DNA of 64,000 nt from Burkholderiaceae bacterium (GTDB lineage: Bacteria > Pseudomonadota > Gammaproteobacteria > Burkholderiales > Burkholderiaceae): contig CANFOT010000003.1 of NCBI GenBank assembly GCA_947448625.1, positions 61,860 through 125,859 of the forward strand, given 5' to 3'. Below the pieces are notes generated by a model that did not search any database, had not been told where the DNA came from, and saw only the letters and a list, made by a program, of their open reading frames with translations. Of this stretch, positions 10,016 through 18,955 are shown in pieces. Position 1 is the first letter of the stretch, and the number at the start of each line of letters is the position of its first letter. Both the position numbers and the translations under genes were made by a program.

Positions 10016-11572
10016 ATGAATCGTATTGTGGCGCTACTTGCCCTGTTGTTATTTTTGCCCCTATTTGGTTTGGCAGCGCCATTCCTATTTCCTGGAAATA
10101 ATGTCTTTTCTGGCGGCACTCTCAGTCATCTGTGGGACTTTGTGCTTGGCGGATACATTGCTTCAACCTTGGTGCTAATTCTTGGTGTTGGAGTGGGGGT
10201 ATTTATTCTTGGGGTGGGTAATGCTTGGATTGTTGCTAACTATGAATTTCCGGGCAAGAAAATCTTTGAGTGGGCCTTAATTTTGCCTCTAGCTGTACCC
10301 ACCTATGTCATGGCCTACCTGTTTGTAGACCTGCTGCAATTTTCCGGTCCGATACAGGGCGCACTGCGCGTTTTTTTAGAAATGGATTCACTGTGGTTCT
10401 TTCCGGACCCTCGATCCTTGGGTGGCGCTATTTGGTCTTTTTCATTCTGCCTCTTTCCTTATGTCTACCTTATTACGCGTACTGCATTCTTAGAGCGAAG
10501 TGGTCGATTAATTGAAGTTTCGGAAACCCTTGGCTATAGTCCGCTACAGGGATTTGTGTGGTTGGTATTACCCATGGCAAGACCAGCTATCTTTGCTGGC
10601 ATGGCTTTGGCGCTGATGGAGGTCTTGGCTGATTTTGGTGCAGTGTCTTACTTTGGTGTGCAAACTTTTGCAACGGGTATCTTTAAGGCTTGGCTTTCTT
10701 TTGGGGATCGTATGGCCGCTGTGCAGCTCGCTTTGGGTCTGCTAAGTTTTGTCTTGCTAATATTTTTTATCGAACAAAGCAGTCGATCAAAAATGCGTTA
10801 TGCGTCTTCGTCAAGGGGTAAGTCGCCAGCCAAGGCTTTGCATGGCAAGAGGGCATTTTTTGCATTTTCATTTTGTGGCGTCACTCTACTTTGCGGATTT
10901 TTACTGCCAGCATTTGCTCTATTACAACTTCTTTTTAAGCAGGGCCTCACCGTTGATATTCGATATCTAGGCTGGCTAAGCAATTCTCTATCAGTCTCTA
11001 TTTTGACTGCAGTAATTTCGGTTCTCCTCGCTGTATTCTTTGCTTACTCAGTCAGAATGAATTCACGCTTAAGCTGGGTTAATCGCTTGCTTGGTTTTGG
11101 TTATGCGCTACCCGGTGCAGTGTTAGCAATCGGCATTCTTTCCTTTTTGGAAATATTTCAACTTGCTTGGTGGATGTCGGCCAGCATGATGGTGCTGATC
11201 TACGCTTACTTAGTCCGCTTTCTTTCTTCAAGCTTACAAAGCGTGGAGGCGGGGCTTGCCCGCATCACACCATCTATGGATCATTCAGCGGCGTTGCTGG
11301 GGCTTTCTGGGCTTCAAATTCTGCAGCGGGTACATGTACCCCTACTCAAGCGCAGCCTCATCACTGCAGGCCTCTTTGTCTTTGTAGATGTGATGAAAGA
11401 GTTGCCAGCAACCTTACTATTGCGTCCCTTTAACTTTGATACATTGGCCGTTGCGACCTATCAATTGGCGGCAGATGAGCGCCTTGCCGAGCTAGCGCTA
11501 CCTTCCTTAACCATTGTCCTGGTTGGGCTTTCCCCGGTAATACTACTGTCTAGAGTAATGTCTAAATCTTAA
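10016..11572 (+). CDS. fbpB: Ferric-iron ABC transporter, fused permease
   Basis: A 518-residue inner-membrane permease made of two tandem binding-protein-dependent transport domains, about 12 transmembrane helices. The EAA-type coupling loops are visible as EVSETLGYSPLQGFVWLVLPMA in the first half and HSAALLGLSGLQILQRVHVPLL in the second. This fused layout is typical of FbpB/SfuB iron permeases. fbpA follows after 50 bases that hold a Fur-like site. The start at ATG 10016 fits the first helix (VALLALLLFLPLFGLAAPF). Confidence 0.9.
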   Translation: MNRIVALLALLLFLPLFGLAAPFLFPGNNVFSGGTLSHLWDFVLGGYIASTLVLILGVGVGVFILGVGNAWIVANYEFPGKKIFEWALILPLAVPTYVMAYLFVDLLQFSGPIQGALRVFLEMDSLWFFPDPRSLGGAIWSFSFCLFPYVYLITRTAFLERSGRLIEVSETLGYSPLQGFVWLVLPMARPAIFAGMALALMEVLADFGAVSYFGVQTFATGIFKAWLSFGDRMAAVQLALGLLSFVLLIFFIEQSSRSKMRYASSSRGKSPAKALHGKRAFFAFSFCGVTLLCGFLLPAFALLQLLFKQGLTVDIRYLGWLSNSLSVSILTAVISVLLAVFFAYSVRMNSRLSWVNRLLGFGYALPGAVLAIGILSFLEIFQLAWWMSASMMVLIYAYLVRFLSSSLQSVEAGLARITPSMDHSAALLGLSGLQILQRVHVPLLKRSLITAGLFVFVDVMKELPATLLLRPFNFDTLAVATYQLAADERLAELALPSLTIVLVGLSPVILLSRVMSKS

Positions 11573-11573
11573 T

Positions 11574-11592
11574 TGATAATCATTCTTATTCG
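11574..11592 (+). promoter_or_regulatory. Candidate Fur box before fbpA
   Basis: The sequence TTGATAATCATTCTTATT contains an exact GATAATCATT core of the 19-bp Fur consensus GATAATGATAATCATTATC. I count about 13 matches of 19 over the full box. It lies about 45 bases before fbpA, where iron-dependent repression would be expected. It also suggests that fbpA has its own promoter in addition to read-through from fbpB. Confidence 0.6.
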
Positions 11593-11634
11593 TGATAAAT
11601 TGGATTTACTTTAATTCTGATCGTGAATATAGCA

Positions 11635-12690
11635 ATGGCAAATCAAGTAAAACACCGATTCATAGGCGCCACCGCAATACTCTTGAGTAGTTTTCTGGCC
11701 TTGCCATTACAAGCTCAAGAAGCCAGGGAGTTAAATCTCTATTCGGCTCGTCACTACCAAACTGATGAGGCGCTTTACGGTGACTTCACCAAAAGGACGG
11801 GCATCAAGATCAATCGTATTGAGGCGGATGACAATGCTTTGGCAGAAAGACTCAAAAGTGAGGGGTCTAATAGTCCTGCCGATGTGATTTTGATGGTGGA
11901 TGCAGCAAGATTGTGGCGCGCGCAAATTGATGGCTTCTTTAAACCCATTCATTCCAAGTACCTAGAGGGTCGCATCCCAGCAAACTTACGATCTCAGCCT
12001 GAGCCAGAGGGGTCAACTTGGTTTGGTTTTTCTACGAGAGCTCGTCTTGTGGTCTACAACAAGGCAAAAGTGAACCCACAAGATGTCGATACTTATGAGA
12101 AGTTGGCTGAGCCAGTGAATAAGGGTAAGGTATGTACGCGCTCGGGCGCTCACCCGTATATGCTCTCCTTGATTGGTGCCATGATTGAACGTCGTGGTGA
12201 GGTGGCCACTGAAGAGTGGGCCAAAGGAATGGTGGCCAATATGGCCCGCCCACCAAGAGGGGGCGATACTGATCAAATTAAAGCCGTTGCCTCAGGCGAA
12301 TGCGGAGTGGCCTTAACGAATTCGTATTACCTAGTCAGACTTTTACGTTCGACCAAGCCGGAGGACCAGGCTGTTGCTTCAAAAATCGGTTTTGTTTGGC
12401 CAAATCAGAAAACGACTGGCGCACATATTAATATTGCTGGAGGGGGTATTGCCAAGAACGCACCGCATTCTCAGGCTGCCATTCAGTTTCTCGAATACCT
12501 AGCTAGCGATTCTGCGCAAGAGTACTTTGCTAACGGCAATAACGAGTGGCCTGTTGTGAAGTCAGTCAAGATTGAAAATGAAGGACTCAAAATGTTGGGA
12601 CCATTTAAGCCTGAAAATATATCTATTGCAGCTATTGGTAAGAATCAAATTGCAGCCCAAAGACTATTGGACCGGGTAGGGTATAAATAA
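11635..12690 (+). CDS. fbpA: Ferric-iron ABC transporter, periplasmic binding protein
   Basis: This is a periplasmic Fe(III)-binding protein of the FbpA/FutA class. It has a signal peptide (ATAILLSSFLALPLQAQ), then the domain opening LNLYSARHYQTDEALYGDF and the motif LTNSYYLVRLL, whose adjacent tyrosines coordinate ferric iron in this family. I prefer ATG 11635; the ORF track uses GTG 11623, and neither has a strong Shine-Dalgarno sequence. With fbpB and fbpC it makes a complete importer, probably repressed by Fur. Confidence 0.9.
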   Translation: MANQVKHRFIGATAILLSSFLALPLQAQEARELNLYSARHYQTDEALYGDFTKRTGIKINRIEADDNALAERLKSEGSNSPADVILMVDAARLWRAQIDGFFKPIHSKYLEGRIPANLRSQPEPEGSTWFGFSTRARLVVYNKAKVNPQDVDTYEKLAEPVNKGKVCTRSGAHPYMLSLIGAMIERRGEVATEEWAKGMVANMARPPRGGDTDQIKAVASGECGVALTNSYYLVRLLRSTKPEDQAVASKIGFVWPNQKTTGAHINIAGGGIAKNAPHSQAAIQFLEYLASDSAQEYFANGNNEWPVVKSVKIENEGLKMLGPFKPENISIAAIGKNQIAAQRLLDRVGYK

Positions 12691-12709
12691 AAATCGCTAG
12701 AATGTATTT

Positions 12710-13006
12710 ATGCACATGCCATTGCCTGACTTTCTAATAAAAATTTGCCAATCCATTTTGGCGCTATCCGCGGGAATGCTTTTATTGGCATGCTCAACAC
12801 CACCAAGTGAGTTTGGCATCTATCGACAGTCGGATGGAACGGTTGGGGTGCATGCCCCTAAATCCGCTAAAGATACTGAAGCTCAGGCGGCTGCAGCAGA
12901 GGAGTGTAAAAAACTAGGAAAGCGAAGCGCCACTATTGTTGAGACTCGCAAAACAGTGAACGACCGCTTTCCTATGACCTACATTTTTGTGTGTACTACC
13001 TATTAA
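12710..13006 (+). CDS. Small lipoprotein of unknown function
   Basis: A 98-residue protein with an N-terminal hydrophobic stretch ending in a lipobox (MLLLAC, Cys about residue 28), so it should be lipidated and anchored to a membrane. The mature part is short and soluble and contains two further cysteines (EECKKLGKR and YIFVCTTY), which could form a disulfide. I do not recognise the family. It starts 19 bases after fbpA and may be read through from it, but nothing in the protein ties it to iron uptake. Confidence 0.65.
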   Translation: MHMPLPDFLIKICQSILALSAGMLLLACSTPPSEFGIYRQSDGTVGVHAPKSAKDTEAQAAAAEECKKLGKRSATIVETRKTVNDRFPMTYIFVCTTY

Positions 13007-13017
13007 GTCACTGTTGC

Positions 13018-13908
13018 TTAGCTAAGCAACCATTTCTTAATTGATTTATTGACGCACATTGCATCTAAAGCTAATCCGAAGAACTCAGAGCCATTAGTAA
13101 CCATGCTTTCAATAGCCTCAACCTTGCCAGATTTCACCCCGCGCAAATATGTAGCAGCACGATAGCGTAGGAAGTGCTCATTCGCACCTTCCTCGTTATC
13201 TGTAGAGCAGATTTCTAGACTGCCATAACGGGTTTCGGGGTTGATATTCAGAATGGATAGACCTAATGCACCAATTAGCTTCTCTGGAACAGGAATTGGA
13301 ACGTATGAGTAGAGTGAGACTAACTGCTCTTGTTCATCGACTTCAATAATATGGTCAACATCGAACACATCTTTTTCTGTCAACTCAGTTTCACCAGAAT
13401 CGCCGCCGCCAAAAGTAGATTCAAATTGCAACATTGCTGTATTGCTATCTTTTGAGATTTCGATCATGTCGGGGTAGCCAAGCAGACCTTTCCACCAATA
13501 CATCAACGAGAAGGTGCAAGGCTTAACTTCTACTAAACCTTTTTTGGTTGATTTAGCAAAGTACAGACCATAGAACTCATCATCTTCTTCGAGTCCATAT
13601 TGATCCACCTTTAGTTGTTTTGGGGTGCTGGCTTTAGCAGATTTTTTGGCAACCTTCTTGACAGCAGGTTTTTTGGCCGCAGGCTTCTTCGCCACTACTT
13701 TTTTTACTGCTTTCTTAGCCGCTGGTTTTTTAGCAATCGCTTTTTTAGCGACAGGCTTTTTAGTTGCTGGTTTTTTCACTACCTTTTTTACGGCCTTTTT
13801 AGCTACCACTTTCTTAGCGGCAACCTTTTTAACGGCTTTCTTTGCAGGGGCTTTTTTTACCACCTTAGTAGCTACTTTCTTTTTTGCTGGAGACTTCTTT
13901 GTAGCCAT
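13018..13908 (-). CDS. Histone-H1-like Lys/Ala-rich tail fused to an acidic domain
   Basis: The first roughly 95 residues are almost only Lys, Ala, Val and Pro in KKA/AKK/VKK repeats (for example KKPAAKKPAVKKVAKK), like the C-terminal tail of histone H1 and bacterial AlgP/HctB-type proteins. Such tails bind DNA without sequence preference. The remaining 200 residues form a separate, rather acidic domain (YGLEEDDEFYGLYFAKS, then SLMYWWKGLLGYPDM) with balanced composition that I cannot assign. It carries no signal peptide. The tail makes repetitive DNA of A/T-rich lysine codons that produces long false ORFs on the other strand. A nucleoid-associated role is inference. Confidence 0.7.
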   Translation of the reverse strand: MATKKSPAKKKVATKVVKKAPAKKAVKKVAAKKVVAKKAVKKVVKKPATKKPVAKKAIAKKPAAKKAVKKVVAKKPAAKKPAVKKVAKKSAKASTPKQLKVDQYGLEEDDEFYGLYFAKSTKKGLVEVKPCTFSLMYWWKGLLGYPDMIEISKDSNTAMLQFESTFGGGDSGETELTEKDVFDVDHIIEVDEQEQLVSLYSYVPIPVPEKLIGALGLSILNINPETRYGSLEICSTDNEEGANEHFLRYRAATYLRGVKSGKVEAIESMVTNGSEFFGLALDAMCVNKSIKKWLLS

Positions 13909-14139
13909 GGTCTATTACCCTTCCTATTGGTAGTTAATGTGCTTAGCGCACAAGTCGATATTACTTCAGTTCTATCAACTTTTGCTGATAGTTATATGGG
14001 GATTTAACGTGCAATATTAAGGGCAATCCCCCAATTGTTTTTAAAAAGCCTTTAAGGGGAAAGGTGTGCTTGAATTTAAGCCTCAACTTGCTACACTGGA
14101 ATGGTGCAGTTTTGAATAACCTCAATTTAAAGAGAATCT

Positions 14140-14355
14140 ATGTTCCCTGAATATCGCGAGTTAATCACCAAGCTGAAAACATCAGACCGTCACTTTTCTC
14201 ATTTATTTGATAAGCATAATAATTTGGATCAAAGGATTCAAAGGATGGAGGCTCATGCTGAGCCCGGCACCCCGGAGGAAATCGAGACCCTGAAAAAAGA
14301 AAAGCTGTTACTGAAGGATCAGCTCTATGCCGTCTTAAAAAAGGCGAATGCTTAA
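14140..14355 (+). CDS. YdcH-family (DUF465) small protein
   Basis: A 71-residue, highly charged helical protein matching the YdcH/DUF465 family: it opens MFPEYRELITKLK and has FDKHNNLDQRI and EIETLKKEKLLLKDQ. It is predicted to be a short antiparallel coiled coil. Members are widespread in proteobacteria and have no settled function. A terminator follows directly. Confidence 0.85.
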   Translation: MFPEYRELITKLKTSDRHFSHLFDKHNNLDQRIQRMEAHAEPGTPEEIETLKKEKLLLKDQLYAVLKKANA

Positions 14356-14367
14356 GAGCGCAGGTCT

Positions 14368-14401
14368 ATCGGGCGAGCTATGCGCGCCCGATAATTTTTT
14401 C
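14368..14401 (+). terminator. Rho-independent terminator after ydcH-like gene
   Basis: ATCGGGCG and CGCCCGAT form a perfect 8-bp GC-rich stem with a 9-base loop, followed by AATTTTTT. It lies between the ends of the ydcH-like gene and the convergent yjdM. Confidence 0.85.
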
Positions 14402-14408
14402 TTGAAGC

Positions 14409-14756
14409 TTAGGCCTTCTTTAGGAAGCAGGCTTTGAGCAACATATTTCCCGCTTCTGTTTTGCAATCCACTTCATGATCGCCTGAAACGAGGCGGATAC
14501 CCTTGATTTTGCTTCCCACCTTCAGGGTGATTGAGGATCCTTTGACCTTAAGGTCCTTAATGAGGGTTACGGTATCGCCATCAGCCAATAAATTTCCATT
14601 GGCATCTTTCACAATGAGGCCGCCTTCCTCCTCTTCTGCAGCAGCAGCCATTGGCCACTCATGACCACATTGAGCGCAAACAAAATTGTCGCCATCTGGA
14701 TAGGTCATATCTTCTTGGCAGGCAGGACATTTTGGAAGGTTGGCTGTGGAGTTCAT
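14409..14756 (-). CDS. yjdM: Zinc-ribbon protein YjdM (PhnA family)
   Basis: The 115-residue protein has an N-terminal zinc ribbon with two CxxC pairs (CPACQEDMTYPDGDNFVC and CAQCGHEW). A short acidic linker precedes a C-terminal KOW/SH3-like domain opening with VKDANGNLLADGDTV. This is the YjdM/PhnA family, once annotated as alkylphosphonate-utilisation protein. It is not phosphonoacetate hydrolase, and its role is unclear. It converges on the ydcH-like gene. Confidence 0.88.
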   Translation of the reverse strand: MNSTANLPKCPACQEDMTYPDGDNFVCAQCGHEWPMAAAAEEEEGGLIVKDANGNLLADGDTVTLIKDLKVKGSSITLKVGSKIKGIRLVSGDHEVDCKTEAGNMLLKACFLKKA

Positions 14757-14832
14757 AGTGGGTTGCTAGCAAAAGTAATGTAAGTGTCGATTTTAGTCGA
14801 CTGCTAGCTGGGTAATTTAGAATTAGTTAACA

Positions 14833-16644
14833 ATGAGTAAACCAATCAAAATCATTATTGGCATCCTTGGCGCGGTAATTCTCCTGCTTGGGGTGGGGGC
14901 GTGGTATGCCGCTTCCAAAGTTGACCCTGTCCAGTTAACGAAATTACTCTCTACTTCGGTCAAGGCTGCTACTGGGCGAGATTTAAAAATTACTGGACCA
15001 GTCACCCTCAGTTTCTTCCCAAGAATTTCAGTTTCGGCGGAGCGTTTGAGCTTGAGTAATGCATCGTGGGCGTCCAATCCTGAGATGTTGACTCTGCAGC
15101 ATATTGAAATGGACATTCAGATGCTTCCGCTCCTACGCGGTCAGATTGAGATCGCTAGCGTTAAGCTTGGTGGGCTGGAATTACTTCTGCAAAAAAATTC
15201 CTCTGGTAAGGCCAACTGGGATATCAGTGCAGAGACATCCAATGCTAGCGATGCCTCCAGTTCTAGCGGCACTGATACCGCTTCCAGTAGCCTAATTTCT
15301 ATGGATAGCATTTCTGTACTTGATGCACGGGTTCGCTATCTAGATGCCTCAGGCTCAACATCCAGCTATCAAATTAAGCGTTTGACATTAACAGAGGGTG
15401 GTGACAAAACAGCCATTTCCCTCAATATGCAGGCTCAAGGACAGGCTTTGGAGCTCATTGGAAAAACTGGCCCCCTCTCTAGATTATTGAAGTATGGGGA
15501 TGTTTCGTCGATGCAATTTCCGCTCGATCTGAATCTGACCATGAGTGGTAAATCCATATTGATTAAAGGTGAGGTGACCAAGGCGCCCAAAGCCATGCCT
15601 TCCATCAATCTGGCCTTGAACTCAAAAGCATTTGACTGGCCTACCTGGGAGACAACAGCCAATCAACCCGCAGGGTCTATCACTGGTAGCAAGCCAACAT
15701 CAGTCATGCATCATGGCCAAAAACCCCAGTCCAGCTACTTATTTAGTACGGAGAGTATTCCTTTTGACGCACTGCCTCAGGTTACTGGGAAGGTAACGAT
15801 CAACATTACTGCATTGGGTTTGCCAAAACGTCAGCCAATTGAAAATCTTCAGGCTGTTTTGCAGCTAGATGGCCGCGTTATTGATGTTCCACATTTAACA
15901 TTTCAGCTGGGCAAAGGGGGCGCTGACTTGCAAATCCATCTCTCTCGACTCAATACCGCGAATCCCGCACTCTCAGTCAAGGGGGTGACGAAGGATTTCA
16001 CTCTTGAGGACTTATTCGCGAGACTTGATCCAAGCTCTACAGTCAGTGGAGGCAGCATGAAGCTGGCATTTGATGTGAAGTCATCTGGAGGCAGCCTTCA
16101 TGAAATGGCAGCGAATTCTAGCGGCAAGATTCAGTTGAGCGCTAGTCAAGCTCAAGTGGGGGCTAATTTTTTAAATGATGCCGGTGACTTTGTGGTTACG
16201 CTATTGGATTCCATGAATCCCTTGCGAAAAAAATCCAATGGGACACTCTTGGAGTGTGCCGTTGCCTATCTACCTATTAACAATGGTCAGATCAATATAG
16301 CTAATACGGTTGGCGCTGAAACTGATAGGTTGGACGTAGTTTTGGCTGGCTCAATTAACCTGAAAACTGAAGCGGTGAATTTGACAATTGATCCTCGTGA
16401 AAAGTCAGGCCTAACTACCGGCCTAGATTTGGCCGGATTGGTGAAGATAGGCGGCACACTGACAAGCCCTAAGGCCGGCATTAACCAGGCTGGGGTAGTG
16501 AATAGCGCCGTCTCAATTGGATTGGGGATATTGACGGGTGGCGCAACTATTTTGGCTGAGAATGCAAGGTCCATGACCTCGAAAGGTCATCCATGCCGCG
16601 ATGCGCTCCACCCCTGGACCGATATTTATCCCGGGGCAGAGTAA
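14833..16644 (+). CDS. AsmA-family protein
   Basis: A 603-residue envelope protein with an N-terminal membrane anchor (IIIGILGAVILLLGVGAWYA) and an AsmA N-terminal domain (ITGPVTLSFFPRISVSAERLSL). The C-terminal AsmA-like region (residues about 380-550) has the family pattern of NSSGKIQLSASQAQV and LDVVLAGSINLKTEAVNL. AsmA-like proteins are bridge-like and are thought to move phospholipids between membranes or to affect outer-membrane assembly. A Ser-rich stretch (residues about 140-155) separates the two parts. The C-terminus ends in a short hydrophobic and charged tail. Confidence 0.85.
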   Translation: MSKPIKIIIGILGAVILLLGVGAWYAASKVDPVQLTKLLSTSVKAATGRDLKITGPVTLSFFPRISVSAERLSLSNASWASNPEMLTLQHIEMDIQMLPLLRGQIEIASVKLGGLELLLQKNSSGKANWDISAETSNASDASSSSGTDTASSSLISMDSISVLDARVRYLDASGSTSSYQIKRLTLTEGGDKTAISLNMQAQGQALELIGKTGPLSRLLKYGDVSSMQFPLDLNLTMSGKSILIKGEVTKAPKAMPSINLALNSKAFDWPTWETTANQPAGSITGSKPTSVMHHGQKPQSSYLFSTESIPFDALPQVTGKVTINITALGLPKRQPIENLQAVLQLDGRVIDVPHLTFQLGKGGADLQIHLSRLNTANPALSVKGVTKDFTLEDLFARLDPSSTVSGGSMKLAFDVKSSGGSLHEMAANSSGKIQLSASQAQVGANFLNDAGDFVVTLLDSMNPLRKKSNGTLLECAVAYLPINNGQINIANTVGAETDRLDVVLAGSINLKTEAVNLTIDPREKSGLTTGLDLAGLVKIGGTLTSPKAGINQAGVVNSAVSIGLGILTGGATILAENARSMTSKGHPCRDALHPWTDIYPGAE

Positions 16645-16647
16645 TTC

Positions 16648-16995
16648 TTAAAACACTATCCCGCTGATAAAGAGGCTGAATAAAGAAATAAAGATACTGG
16701 CGAAAAAGGCGGTCCAGAAGCTGGAGATCGTAAAGCCACTCACAACAGCGGAGACTAGCATTAATACCAGCGCATTCACTACCAACAAAAACAATCCCAT
16801 AGTGAGAACAGTTAGCGGCAGCGTAAAAAGAATTAATAAAGGCTTCACTACAGCATTAGCAAACCCAAGCAGTAGGGCGGCGATCAATAGCGAACCGCCA
16901 TCCGCAAAGCGTAAGCCGCTAAAAAGATAGCTGGCGACCCAGAGGGAGAGGGAGGTTAGGCCCCATTGGACTAAGAATGGCACTAAGTTACCCAT
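16648..16995 (-). CDS. Phage_holin_4_2/YvlD-type membrane protein
   Basis: A 115-residue protein with four transmembrane helices (WGLTSLSLWVASYLFSG; LLIAALLLGFANAVVKPLL; LTVLTMGLFLLVVNALVL; AFFASIFISLFSLFIS). FANAVVKPLLILFTLPL is a hallmark of the Phage_holin_4_2 (YvlD) family. Despite the name these are ordinary chromosomal proteins, and no phage gene is nearby. It converges on the AsmA-like gene with three bases between them. Function unknown. Confidence 0.8.
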   Translation of the reverse strand: MGNLVPFLVQWGLTSLSLWVASYLFSGLRFADGGSLLIAALLLGFANAVVKPLLILFTLPLTVLTMGLFLLVVNALVLMLVSAVVSGFTISSFWTAFFASIFISLFSLFISGIVF

Positions 16996-17052
16996 GATGA
17001 GCTCCTTTGGTTGAAATTCACTTCGTTAACAATGCTAAATATTATCAGGGCT

Positions 17053-17256
17053 TCAATAGTGGGGAGGAATTTCATCTTTTGGCGTGCTGTTGCCGCCACC
17101 ATCGCCACTACTAGCCTGCTCTTTAATGGATTTAAGTTCGCGATATAAAAATTCAATCTGCTGTTGTTGCTTGTAGATAGTCTGATTTAGCTGGTCAATG
17201 AGATCTTCGGTAAAGCTCAGTTTGATTTCCAGGTTGGTGATGCGATCTTCAGTCAT
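17053..17256 (-). CDS. slyX: SlyX-family protein
   Basis: The 67-residue protein is a short coiled coil (RITNLEIKLSFTEDLIDQLN, then YKQQQQIEFLYRELKSI) ending in the SlyX C-terminus (TPKDEIPPHY). SlyX is common in proteobacteria and has no known biochemical role. It is followed upstream, on the same strand, by a DUF1653-like gene. Confidence 0.88.
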   Translation of the reverse strand: MTEDRITNLEIKLSFTEDLIDQLNQTIYKQQQQIEFLYRELKSIKEQASSGDGGGNSTPKDEIPPHY

Positions 17257-17277
17257 TTCAATTCCTCTGTTTTTATC

Positions 17278-17499
17278 TTAGGCGTCAACCAATTCAAATC
17301 GACCATCTTCCATTTCTGCTTTTGGTCTAATCCAAAAGTCGTGCGACTGGAGTGATTCATATACGTAGGCTGGCTCTAAATTAGCCTCCACATTGGCAAG
17401 CACCACCACCTTATAAAATCCTCCCGTCTTAATATGTCTTAGCTTATTGCCTGGCTTAAAGATGCCGTCATCGGCGTCTGCCATTTTTGGTTTACTCAT
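17278..17499 (-). CDS. DUF1653-like small protein
   Basis: A 73-residue cytosolic protein with a compact beta-rich pattern ([19 protein letters not shown], then [20 protein letters not shown]) resembling DUF1653, an SH3-like fold. Function unknown. It starts divergently to the LLM flavoenzyme and is probably co-transcribed with slyX, 21 bases downstream. Confidence 0.65.
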   Translation of the reverse strand: MSKPKMADADDGIFKPGNKLRHIKTGGFYKVVVLANVEANLEPAYVYESLQSHDFWIRPKAEMEDGRFELVDA

Positions 17500-17532
17500 G
17501 TCAAAAAGGTGCTTTCTCAGTATGATCTACGT

Positions 17533-18549
17533 ATGACAAATTTGGTTCCGTACTCCATTCTAGATATATCTCCAATCCCTCAGGGATTTACGGCTGCGGA
17601 CGCCTTGCGCAACTCTTTGGACGTGGCGCAGCATGCAGAGGCTTGGGGTTACACCCGCTATTGGGTGGCAGAGCACCACAATATGACTGGTAACGCCAGC
17701 TCTGCAACTGCAGTCTTAGTGGGCTACATTGCCGCGGGTACGAAAACAATTCGTGTTGGGTCTGGCGGTGTGATGTTGCCAAACCATGCCCCACTGGTGA
17801 TTGCGGAGCAATTTGGTACGCTGGCATCAATCTATCCTGGCAGGATTGAGTTAGGGCTAGGCCGTGCTCCAGGTACGGATCAAATGACCGCGAGAGCCTT
17901 ACGCCGAGACTTACTGAGTGGTGATGATCGCTTTCCGCAAGATGTGCGAGAGCTGCAGCATTACTTTGGACCAATTCAGGAGGGGCAGGCGGTCAGGGCG
18001 ATTCCTGGGGCGAATACCGAGGTTCCTATTTGGATCTTGGGATCGAGTCTATATGGCGCTCAATTGGCTGCGCATTTTGGTTTGCCTTATGCATTTGCAT
18101 CACACTTTGCTCCAGAGCAGTTGCTCGATGCAATGCCTACTTATCGGGAATCATTCAAGCCATCCGATAAATTGGATAAACCCTACTCAGCATTTCTGAT
18201 GAATGTAGTTGCCGCAGATACGGATGAAGAGGCGGCTCATTTATTTACCACCCTGCAGCAGAACGTCATACGCATGCGCCGGAATACTCGCGGTCAGTTG
18301 CCACCCCCGATTGATGATTTAGATAATTTCTGCGAACCACATGAAAAGACTACAGCCGCACATGCTTTGCGTTGCTCTGCTGTTGGCTCCTTGCAAACAG
18401 TGAGAAAGGAGATGCAGTATTGGCTCGATCAGACTGGCGCTAACGAAATTATTATCACTGGTCAAATTCATGATCATCAAGCCCGCTTGAGGTCATTTGA
18501 GATTGCTGCAGAGGCAGCCAAAGAATTACACTTTAGCTCTCAAGCGTAA
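17533..18549 (+). CDS. LLM-class flavin-dependent oxidoreductase
   Basis: The protein is a bacterial luciferase-like (LLM) monooxygenase of the MsnO8/alkanal-monooxygenase type. Family signatures are [18 protein letters not shown] near residue 40, [20 protein letters not shown] near residue 78, and [16 protein letters not shown] near residue 105. The family uses FMNH2 or F420; bacterial members of this subgroup are expected to use FMN. I chose ATG 17533 because [15 protein letters not shown] aligns with family starts; the ORF track uses GTG 17509. The substrate is unknown. Confidence 0.85.
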   Translation: MTNLVPYSILDISPIPQGFTAADALRNSLDVAQHAEAWGYTRYWVAEHHNMTGNASSATAVLVGYIAAGTKTIRVGSGGVMLPNHAPLVIAEQFGTLASIYPGRIELGLGRAPGTDQMTARALRRDLLSGDDRFPQDVRELQHYFGPIQEGQAVRAIPGANTEVPIWILGSSLYGAQLAAHFGLPYAFASHFAPEQLLDAMPTYRESFKPSDKLDKPYSAFLMNVVAADTDEEAAHLFTTLQQNVIRMRRNTRGQLPPPIDDLDNFCEPHEKTTAAHALRCSAVGSLQTVRKEMQYWLDQTGANEIIITGQIHDHQARLRSFEIAAEAAKELHFSSQA

Positions 18550-18955
18550 AGGCGTCGTACTCGCTGGTAATTAGAATATGTTCCCGGGCCGCTTGGTTGG
18601 CTATTTGGAGAACCGCTTTGTCTTTGCTAATGAGAATTGCTGGCCTAAGCTGATAGGCTAGGTCTAAAAAGATTTGATCATCAGCATCTTTGCATCTCCA
18701 GGGTGCGGGAGTTAAATGGGCGTCATCAAAATGCTGTGCGATAGATTGCCATTGGGCCAGAATGATTCTTTGAGCTTCTTCATTAAGCTTAAAGAGAGGA
18801 CGCGAGAGGACGTCGGCAAATTCTTCCAAAGTTTTCTGGCTAGCAATAACTCGAATGCTGCCATCTAAAATTACCCGCTTTAAATTGATGGCCCTCTCGT
18901 CATTAAAGACAAAAATATCTAGCAAGATATTGGTGTCTAAAACTACGGATTTCAT
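18533..18955 (-). CDS. PIN-domain protein (putative toxin-type RNase)
   Basis: A 140-residue PIN domain. The acidic metal-binding residues are in [12 protein letters not shown] (Asp7), [22 protein letters not shown] and ISKDKAVL. It belongs to the branch annotated as putative toxin component, PIN family (COG1569-like). No antitoxin-like gene lies next to it; the preceding gene is yaeQ, which overlaps by 4 bases. A role as a solitary RNase or in another process is possible. Confidence 0.8.
   Translation of the reverse strand: MKSVVLDTNILLDIFVFNDERAINLKRVILDGSIRVIASQKTLEEFADVLSRPLFKLNEEAQRIILAQWQSIAQHFDDAHLTPAPWRCKDADDQIFLDLAYQLRPAILISKDKAVLQIANQAAREHILITSEYDAFTLES

Noticed and set aside
13012-13029. 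Perfect palindrome GTTGCTTAGCTAAGCAAC
   Set aside because: It spans the stop region of the histone-tailed gene with no loop or T-run; more likely a coincidence than a terminator.
13615-14007. Phe/Leu-rich ORFs (130 and 102 aa) on the plus strand
   Set aside because: They are the reverse complement of the Lys/Ala codon repeats of the histone-tailed gene; the composition is an artefact of that repeat.
16648-16995. Possible phage holin
   Set aside because: The Phage_holin_4_2 label is a family name for chromosomal membrane proteins; no endolysin, tail or integrase genes are nearby.
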